From the NCBI GenBank assembly GCA_958510875.1, contig OY294070.1, positions 11,213,631 through 11,277,630 on the forward strand: DNA of 64,000 bases, given 5' to 3'. Position 1 is the first letter of the stretch, and each line of letters begins with the position of its first letter. Below the pieces are notes generated by a model. That model did not search any database and was not told the DNA's origin. It worked only from the letters and a program-made list of their open reading frames with translations. The position numbers were made by a program, and so were the translations under genes. Of this stretch, positions 57,173 to 64,000 are shown piece by piece. The DNA is from Endomychus coccineus. Its lineage: Eukaryota > Arthropoda > Insecta > Coleoptera > Endomychidae.

Positions 57173-58095
57173 TCTAATGTTTTTAAATAATTTCGTATTT
57201 ACATTTTTTTTTTCATATTTCAACTAAATTTCTTTCATGTATATGATCATATTTCCTACTTTTTTTGTCTTCATATCTGCCTCACTTTACAGATGACATT
57301 TTGAAGAAAATTCACATTGTCCCATGAAAATCGATCTATTTTCCAAGGATTTACGGGTCCAATACCCATTTGACTATAAGGGTTGAACTCATTTAAAAAT
57401 CTTCGAAACCACCTGTTAATTCACAACGCATTTTCAGGTTGTCGTACCTGAAAGTCTACTTAACCTGTTCCGCAGATAATTATGTGATATCCTAATTCAA
57501 GAAAGACAACGACCTAGAAAGGACCAACGTAACAATCCCGAATAGACAGTTCCGTCCGACAAAAACGACAATTGGGAAATTCGAGAAAGTACCGATCGTT
57601 TAAATCTAAAGATAAAATTATTGGCGCATATACATGCGTCTAAATCGTAATATTACACAATTTACTCACCGCATGCCAAGATAGTGTCGGTAATAACAAT
57701 TATTATTATTAGAATATAAACACTCACTACTATCTACCGGTTTTTTTTTCTTCTATTAAACAGATACTCGGCGCGTAATAATCACATAATCGGTGTGAAT
57801 TTTAATTTCGATAAGTGTAGTTCGATTTGGAAATCTATTAGAATATTTAGAGAAACTTTCAACGTACACAGAAGCTGGTTGCCTTCGCAAACGCTTAAGT
57901 ATGACAAAACTAAGTTCAATTACAATAACAGCATGCTGTATCTATTGTAATTGATGAAGAAGAAAAGGAATAGAAATCATCTCTTTTATACATTCACTCC
58001 AACTTTCTTCATTAGATTGAAGATTCACATTTGGCACTGCATAATTCCTGATTTATTGCTCATAATTAGACGATTATGGGAAGTACCAAGCTATA
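57173..58095. other. No recognisable feature
   Basis: Sequence between the spliced gene and the next mariner. No motif or inverted repeat was found. Confidence 0.4.
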
Positions 58096-59691
58096 CGAGG
58101 GCAACATGAAAAGTCCCTGAAAAATAAAACAATCGAAAATCCCATGTGACATGTGTGTAACATCTTTAACTAGAATGCATTAAAGTTTTCAGACTGATAT
58201 GCTATTCAGTTCTGTTCTGACACCCATCGAAATCAGGCAGCCTTGAAGATTTTTGTAAACATGGAAGAAGTGATTTTCATGGTTTGCCAAATCCAATTAC
58301 AGAGTTTCTAGTACAATTTGCAGATGATATATCCCTGGTTCTTGGCGAAGTGGGTTTCGAAGAAATTAAGGAGAAAATGATCCAGATATTGGAGATATTA
58401 GAGGAATGGTTTTCTAATAATTTTTTAAAACTCAACGTAAATAAGACAAACGTCATAAAATTTAATTATGCAAAACAAAGTGACCCTCTGACAGTCACTT
58501 ATAATGGAGCTGAAATAGAATCTGTTGATAATTAATGTACAGTTTCTTGGCATCAAGATTGATAGAAGGCTTGACTGGCGTAGTCATATTGACTCGGCAA
58601 ATAAGCAGGTATTGTTACGCGCTGAAAATGTTAACCTTTTTAGTTTCTAAAGAAACCGCCTTCATTGCATATCATGCGTTTGTGGAATCAAGGATCAGAT
58701 ATGGAATTATTTTTTGGGCCAATTCATCCCATGCCGACAGGGTATTTGTAATTCAGGAACGCATGTTAAGAAATATTCTACAACTCGAAAATCGTGAGAG
58801 TTGCAAACCTCACTTTTCTTCAAATAACATTCTCACTCTATCTAGCTTATACATATTAGAAGCGGTGATATTTATTAAAAATAACCCGGACCTATGTGTA
58901 GATTTTAATCGAGATCATATGCACAATACACGTTATAAAGCAAATCTCTTACCGACTAGGTATCAATTTTCATACTTACAAAGAAATGTTCATAGCTCAA
59001 TAATATCTGTCTATAATAATGTTTCAGCAAGTGTTAGGGCTCTACCTGTTGAACTTTTAAAGAACACATTGAAACAGTTTCTAATCAAGAAATCTTACTA
59101 TACAGTAGACGAATTTCTATGTGATAAAATGTGATACTTCTCAACTAGTTATTTTATCTTATCTTTGTTTTTTTTTTTATATTAGTTATTTTATTTTATT
59201 TTATTTTGTATTGGATATGTTCTATGCCTTGTAGCCTTATGGAACTAACAAAAGTATATTATGCAGAGCTGTTGGATCGATTCGACGCCGAAGCGGCCGC
59301 ATTTGGTAGAGAAAGAAGTGCTCTTCCTCTAGGACAACGCATCAGGCACATGTCCGCAGTCGCAATGAAAAAATTGCATGATTCGTTACGAATTCTTTCG
59401 TCAGCCACCATACTCTCCAGATTTGGCATCCTGCGATATTCATCCATTTCCAAATTTGATGAAATGACTCGACGGAAAGAAATTTGGCTTCAACAATCAG
59501 GTGATCGCTGAAACAAATCCCTATTTTGAAGGATTACCGAAATCTTATTATTTGGAAGTGATCGAAAAATGAGGAAAACGTTGGACAGAATGTATCGGGC
59601 CACCAGGGGATTATGTTGAGAAATAAAATTAGTTTTGACCAAAAAAATCATTTCTTGTTTCATTTTTCAGGGATTTTTCACATTGCTGTCG
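58096..59691 (+). mobile_element. Mariner element split by a non-LTR insertion
   Basis: The left end CGAGGGCAACATGAAAAGTC (58096) and the right end AATGTGAAAAATCCCTGAAA read in reverse from 59683 are related inverted repeats, flanked by TA (58094-58095 and 59692-59693). The mariner start codon appears at 58261 (MEEVIFM, where mariners have MEKSEFR). The transposase then stops and reappears at about 59230 with VYYAELLDRFDAE, MSAVAMKKLHDS (after the second catalytic Asp) and KMRKTLDRMYRA near the end. Most of the catalytic core is missing, and the gap is filled by the RT sequence at 58280-59216. Confidence 0.87.
58280..59216 (+). pseudogene. 5'-truncated non-LTR RT inserted in the mariner
   Basis: It starts at the catalytic box, EFLVQFADDISLVLGEVGFE (58296), continues EEWFSNNFLKLNVNKTNVIK, and after a one-base shift near 58535 reads FLGIKIDRRLDWRSH in one frame and SKETAFIAYHAFVESRIRYG, IIFWANSSHADRVFVIQERM and LYILEAVIFIKNNPDLC in the 199-codon frame up to 59131. 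This is the thumb and C-terminal part of a CR1/Jockey-type RT without RNase H. The 3' end is a (TTTTA)n tail at about 59185-59210. The 199-codon frame is uninterrupted, so the insertion is moderately young. Confidence 0.87.
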
Positions 59692-59879
59692 TAGATCGTG
59701 GACGGTTTAAATTTGATAAATCTCATTTGGATCTTGTAAGCCATGAGACGTAGCTTAAATAAAGTCAAAACCAGCAAATCAGTTTCTCAATACAATATCA
59801 ATATGCCAATTGGTAGAAGCCTCGCTTAGTTATTAAAATGTACGTAAACAGTGGTAATTGTCTGCTACAACTATATAAC

Positions 59880-60315
59880 TGATATAATGTTTCGTCGCTT
59901 GAATGGTGAAACCTTTGAATTTTTTGGAAAACGACCTAACAGATATCCCAGTTGATGTCCTATATGCAATTAGCTTAGAAAGCAGGTTAAGGCATGATGG
60001 AGCACCTCCCTATTTTAGTTTTCGAGTTCGAAATCATTTAGATTTGGCTTACCCTCAGAAGTGGATAGGTCGTAGCGGTCTAGTTGCTCGTTCGCCCTAC
60101 TCAAACCCCTCAATTTTGTTCCTTGGACTCATTCCAAATCAATGATCTACTCAGTTACAATTGAAAACGAGGGTCATTTTGAACAAATGGTAATAGATCA
60201 GTGCGAGATAATTCGGAATAAGGAAGACTTATTTGACCGAGTACGAACATCCATGAGTCTAGAAACTTGCATTGACATAAATGGCCAACATTTTTTTCAT
60301 TATAACTATTATTAT
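59880..60315 (+). pseudogene. Mariner/Tc1-like transposase fragment (WIGRG type)
   Basis: RRLNGETFEFF (59890) and FLENDLTDIPVDV lead to RHDGAPPYFSFRVRNHLDLA with YPQKWIGRSG (59990-60080), covering the second catalytic Asp. The third catalytic region is disrupted (ARSPYSNPSILFLG). After a shift, MIYSVTIENEGHFEQMVIDQ and EIIRNKEDLFDRVRTSMSLE follow to about 60305. It belongs to the same broad group as the remnant at 33.5 kb and the element at 51.4 kb, but it is a different family. Terminal repeats were not found. Confidence 0.85.
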
Positions 60316-60399
60316 TAATAAACGACCCAAGCTGAGGAGCTAACCTATAAAGCTCGGTTAGAGCAAAGATGAAATTGAATAGTATATCTACATTTCAGG

Positions 60400-60660
60400 G
60401 TCGTCATCCCTTCGAGGGAGGAATGGCAAAATGGCCGCACCCCAAAGCACGGCACAATTTGGTATACGGAAAAAAGAAGAGTCGGAGCCAGATTTTGCGG
60501 TGCTAGATATATTGATGGGTACTCCGTGCGAATGGGGGATGATCTCAACACAGTCTTCCAAGCCCAGATGATAGCCATTTACAGATGTAAAATCTTTGAT
60601 TTTGTTGATCATATCGTTAGAATTTGTTATGCCAAAGGATACCGCACACTTTAGTAGGGA
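60400..60660 (+). pseudogene. Non-LTR RNase H fragment
   Basis: One frame reads WYTEKRRVGARFCGARYIDG, YSVRMGDDLNTVFQAQMIAI and YRCKIFDFVDHIVRICYAK. Intact elements have WYTDGSxxxxGxGxG at the first position and VFQAEMMAIYRCA at the next block, so this is the first half of an RNase H domain; the first Asp and the Glu are changed. It ends abruptly near 60655. Confidence 0.78.
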
Positions 60661-60932
60661 AAGTGGCCCCCTGTCGAATTTGGCTGAATTTTTGATATGT
60701 TATAGTCCAAGTCATTCCGAACAAAAAGTTCAATGGGCACAACTTTTTCTATAGGCTGGTTTTGGCGCTAGAGGCCAATGAAAACTTTCATTTGTTCTTC
60801 ATTGTTTTAACAACACGAAACGTTATCCTGGATAATAATCACTTTTCCGAATAATCAAGATCTAAACAGTCATTAATATGAGATACTATTAGAAGTATTG
60901 TTCATTGATGTCACTATAGGTGATCAATTATA
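60661..60932. other. No recognisable feature
   Basis: Short spacer without motifs before the proposed left end of the DDE element. Confidence 0.4.
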
Positions 60933-63885
60933 CAGTGTGTTCCAGCTACCTACAATTTTTAAAGTGCAATAATTCGAAAATGGTTACAAATCGTCTTAGG
61001 GATCTACAATGAAAAAATGTTTATGAATCCTATTCTACACCGTATTCTACATCACATAGTCAAAAAATATAAGGAGTGTTCCTTTTAAAAGAAATCGAAA
61101 GTTATATTCGAAAAGTTCCGTACCTACTGAAAAATATTGTTCGACCATCCTGAATAATTTTAGGCCATGAAAAAGAATGAGAAATATTACAAGTCTGTCT
61201 ATAAAATGGCCTTTTTTTTTCTTTCTGAATCTATCATCTTAACGTCAGGGATTTTCAAGGTATGCATCTGCAAATGGACTACCCAATTTCGACCAAAAAG
61301 TCGTAACGTCCAAGTGATTCAGAGACAATCAATAATAGTAGGTGTAGTGGTGAATGGAGGTTATGTAGATGTTCGAAAAATTCACTAATATATATCATTA
61401 TCATTATTTTTATTATTATTATTAATGATATTTCTTTTTAAAATAATTCACTTCACCTTCCAACCCGATTTTTTTAGTATCGCCCTGTAAATGCAAAACA
61501 TTCTTGTGCTAGATTCTGTTGTCTAGTTAACTTTCGTTTTCAAGTCGATATCACAATAGAACAACTCTAGAAATCGAAAGACACACTATTGCCCCACCCT
61601 GTATAAAAATATAGTCCAGATTTCTTTTAAAAATTGTTTATTCATCCTCGAACTTGAAGGGTACCTACTGGATAATATGAAAACATTGCATCCCTTTACT
61701 GCAGAAAAACACATTTTTCTGTAGATGGCTTTGGAAATGATGTCAAAGTTTCTAGCAAGGTTTTGTTTGTTTGTTACTTCATGTCAATATAAAGTTGAAT
61801 ATGGCGTATAATTTCGCAGTGAGATTTGAATGTTTTGTTTGTGAGTACAATGGAACACCAAGGCAAATGGTACGTTTGGACGAAGAAAGCAGAGCCATTG
61901 CCGAACGTCGAAGGAATGAATTAGAATTGCCTCAAATACCTTTTATTGAACAGACAAGGATTTGCCGAAACTGTCATTTGAGTATTCTCTCAGAGATACA
62001 AGCTTATGAAGAAGATCCCGATCCAACTGTACTTAAAGTTTTGTTGCGAACCTCTCATACGTCATGTTTTGTATGTGGTAGATTTGAAAATCTTGGTAGA
62101 ATGTCACCTTCTGGTAGGTTGGATGTATTTCTGAAGACCGGAATGTTTGCACCTGACGGCGTCAGAATCTGTGGTGGTCATTTGAATGAGGAGGAACATC
62201 TTCTGCCACCTTTTATGAATGGGCTTAGAGGAATAACAAGACCATACAATTTGAAAGGTAATGAACTCAAACATATGTTAGTATCGTTACGAGAAGCTGT
62301 GCTGAACTATAATTCAACAAATAAATACAATAACGAGGATAATTTTACTGATGAAGAGTTCCAGGCGTTAACTCCAATAAAAAAAGTGCAGTTTACAGAC
62401 CTCTTTGAATTTTGCAATCGCGTCAATATTCATCAGAAAAATAGAGCAATAGCGAAGAAAGATTTGTTATGTTTCTTGTGCAAATTACGACAAGGATTTT
62501 CCGATCAATTCTTGATGGGCATGTTTTCCTATTCCAGTCGTCAAGCTGTGAGCTTGGCAATTCAAAAAGTGTGTGTATCATTATTACAACAATTCGTTCC
62601 ACAAAATGTAGGGTATCAGCATATAGAGAGGGGCCAATATATTACTAGACATGTTACGGATTTTGCAAACACCCTTTACAATCCTGAACCAAATTATCGA
62701 AGAGCAATAGCTTATATTGACGGGACGTACATAAAAATACCCAAAAGTCGGACATTTCAAGTATTACGTCAATCATACTGTGTACACAAGGGTTACCATC
62801 TTTTGAAACCTGCATTGATTGTTGCTCCCAATGGTTATATCCTAGATGTTCACGGTCCTTATTTCTCTGATTCAAGAAATAATGATGCGGCAATGTTGAG
62901 ACATGAGTATGAACGAGATTTAATGGGTCTGAGGAACTGGTTCCAAGAAGGTGATATTTTCATGTTAGATAGGGGATACCGTGACCCACAGAATTTCTTG
63001 GGTGACTTAGGTATAGTAGTAAAAATGCCCGTAGCACTTGGTGGTGGACAGCATCAGCTTACAACCGAAGAGGCAAATTCATCTAGACTAGTTACGAAAA
63101 CGAGATGGATTGTAGAAGCTAGAAACGGTCATATAAAGAATATGTTCAAATTCTTCAGAGATACTGTACCAATGCCACAAGTTCTGCATATAGGAGACTA
63201 TATCAGAATAGCATGTGCGATAATCAATAAGTATCATGAACCAATTACCATGGAAGGAGCCAATGCTGAGCTAGCTCAGATAATGTTAAACCGTGCCAAT
63301 GAAATAAATGAACTCCAGTTGAGAATAGAAGAAGAGGGTCTGCTACGAAGACATGGTAGATGGTTTCCAATGGAGGAAAACCAATTACTAAATTTTCCAG
63401 TTCTCAGTTTGGAGTACCTACGAGAACTAACATTCGGAATTTTCCAGATAAAAATAGCTCCATCTTATGTACAAGATAATAGACAGGATTTGGGAAACGT
63501 TTTATTTGAATTCGACGACCGTATTGAAATTCCAGGTCTATTGAGGATGAGAATAAAATCTCGTCATCGAAATAGTATCAAATACCAACTGTGGATCAAG
63601 TACAATGTCAGTTTGGAAGGTGTGCCAATTCAGGGGTACTACTGTACGTGCAAATCAGGAAGTCGTACATTGGGTACATGTTCGCATGTAGCTAGCTTAC
63701 TTTGGTACCTTGGATATGCCCGTCATGCTGCCAATGTTAAGTATCCTTCGACCGAAATACTTCATACCGTATCTGATGCTGCAGAGAGACATAATAATGA
63801 AGAACCTATGATTGTTTAGACTGTTTATGGCATATTCTCCTTGTTTCTTTGTTCATATTGATATGTTCTCAGATGGAACATCCTG
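60933..63885 (+). mobile_element. Proposed limits of the PIF/Harbinger-like DDE element
   Basis: CAGTGTGTTCCA at 60933 and its near-complement TGGAACATCCTG at 63874-63885 form an imperfect short inverted repeat on either side of the intact transposase, each with TA next to it. The 3' end lies 66 bp after the stop codon, which fits. The left non-coding part (60945-61770) is long and includes other end-like motifs: ACCATCCTGAA at 61144, CGCCCTGTAA at 61483 and CCCCACCCTGTAT at 61594. The true left end could therefore be closer to the gene. Confidence 0.5.
61771..63819 (+). CDS. Intact DDE transposase with Cys pairs and a SWIM-like finger, 682 aa
   Basis: This is the longest uninterrupted ORF of the window. 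The N-terminal 135 residues hold Cys pairs at 21/24, 65/68 and 99/102. The catalytic domain has YIDGTYIKIP (D317), HKGYHLLKPALIVAPNGYIL (339-358), GDIFMLDRGYRD (D400) and TRWIVEARNGHIKN (E449), matching the DDE_Tnp_4 fold of the PIF/Harbinger, ISL2EU and Spy group. Near the C-terminus, YYCTCKSG and GTCSHVASLLWYLGYARH give CxC-x9-CxH (C625, C627, C637, H639), a SWIM-type zinc finger. It likely cuts DNA at element ends; the fingers probably bind DNA or RNA. A second ATG at residue 11 (61801) opens MAYNFAVRFE and may be the real start. A Myb-type partner gene, as in Harbinger, is not seen. A domesticated gene is an alternative. Confidence 0.88.
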   Translation: MLLHVNIKLNMAYNFAVRFECFVCEYNGTPRQMVRLDEESRAIAERRRNELELPQIPFIEQTRICRNCHLSILSEIQAYEEDPDPTVLKVLLRTSHTSCFVCGRFENLGRMSPSGRLDVFLKTGMFAPDGVRICGGHLNEEEHLLPPFMNGLRGITRPYNLKGNELKHMLVSLREAVLNYNSTNKYNNEDNFTDEEFQALTPIKKVQFTDLFEFCNRVNIHQKNRAIAKKDLLCFLCKLRQGFSDQFLMGMFSYSSRQAVSLAIQKVCVSLLQQFVPQNVGYQHIERGQYITRHVTDFANTLYNPEPNYRRAIAYIDGTYIKIPKSRTFQVLRQSYCVHKGYHLLKPALIVAPNGYILDVHGPYFSDSRNNDAAMLRHEYERDLMGLRNWFQEGDIFMLDRGYRDPQNFLGDLGIVVKMPVALGGGQHQLTTEEANSSRLVTKTRWIVEARNGHIKNMFKFFRDTVPMPQVLHIGDYIRIACAIINKYHEPITMEGANAELAQIMLNRANEINELQLRIEEEGLLRRHGRWFPMEENQLLNFPVLSLEYLRELTFGIFQIKIAPSYVQDNRQDLGNVLFEFDDRIEIPGLLRMRIKSRHRNSIKYQLWIKYNVSLEGVPIQGYYCTCKSGSRTLGTCSHVASLLWYLGYARHAANVKYPSTEILHTVSDAAERHNNEEPMIV

Positions 63886-64000
63886 TAAATCATTAAATGA
63901 ATTATTAGAGTTCAGTCGAGAGTTTTTCATTTGGGTCAACGATACCAGGTTCAATGGTTAAGTTAAATGTTACATATAATATATTTATTGAGTTATAGCC
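63886..64000. other. Flank after the DDE element
   Basis: No feature is visible in the last 115 bases. Confidence 0.4.

Noticed and set aside
62654..62893. Minus-strand ORF of 79 codons inside the DDE transposase gene
   Set aside because: Antisense shadow of the conserved DGTY-to-APNGY region.
1..64000. tRNA or rRNA genes
   Set aside because: No sequence with a convincing T-loop GTTCGAATC together with an acceptor stem and D-loop was found by eye; a tRNAscan run would be decisive.

Overview
This window looks like intergenic DNA from an animal nuclear genome, most likely an insect or another arthropod. The sequence is AT-rich. Almost everything recognisable is a eukaryotic transposable element in some stage of decay: hAT, mariner/Tc1-like, a PIF/Harbinger-like DDE transposase, a Crypton-like tyrosine recombinase, Penelope-like elements and several non-LTR retrotransposons. 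There are no prokaryotic operons, rRNA, tRNA or CRISPR arrays. The species cannot be named from the sequence alone. The only convincing spliced gene is a small two-exon zinc-finger gene (56158-57172), and it may itself derive from a transposon.

Layout. 0.1-3.9 kb: tandem array of a roughly 280-300 bp monomer with a 952 bp higher-order period. 5.2-6.3 kb: foldback palindrome. 6.9-12 kb: fragments of Penelope, hAT and a non-LTR element. 12.2-14.1 kb: a Crypton remnant running into a second foldback. 15.7-22 kb: a Penelope cluster, including one element with an inverted 5' half that a non-LTR copy with target-site duplications later entered. 22.8-27.8 kb: four hAT copies, one complete with terminal inverted repeats and an 8 bp target duplication. 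28-32.6 kb: a non-LTR RT split by another repeat, then three Penelope pieces, one carrying a complete hammerhead ribozyme. 33-40.3 kb: mariner-like and hAT remnants, then a third foldback that received a 905 bp retroelement. 40.4-48 kb: AT-rich DNA with little recognisable content apart from non-LTR 3' ends at 41.5-42.5 kb and a perfect 19 bp hairpin. 48-55 kb: non-LTR fragments and a nearly intact mariner-like element with 600 bp terminal inverted repeats. 56-64 kb: the spliced zinc-finger gene with a MITE in its intron, a mariner split by a non-LTR insertion, two more fragments, and an intact 682-codon DDE transposase with a SWIM-like finger.

The most intact coding units are the 682-residue transposase at 61771-63819 and the mariner-like transposase at 51999-53088, which has one frameshift. 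The strongest structural observations are the hammerhead ribozyme at 31458-31500, the 5'-inverted Penelope copy, the mariner-like element whose inverted repeats include its own start codon, and a short motif around TTGGGTCGCTGATCACGATT shared by foldbacks and other repeats on both strands. All calls come from reading motifs by eye; no database search was run.
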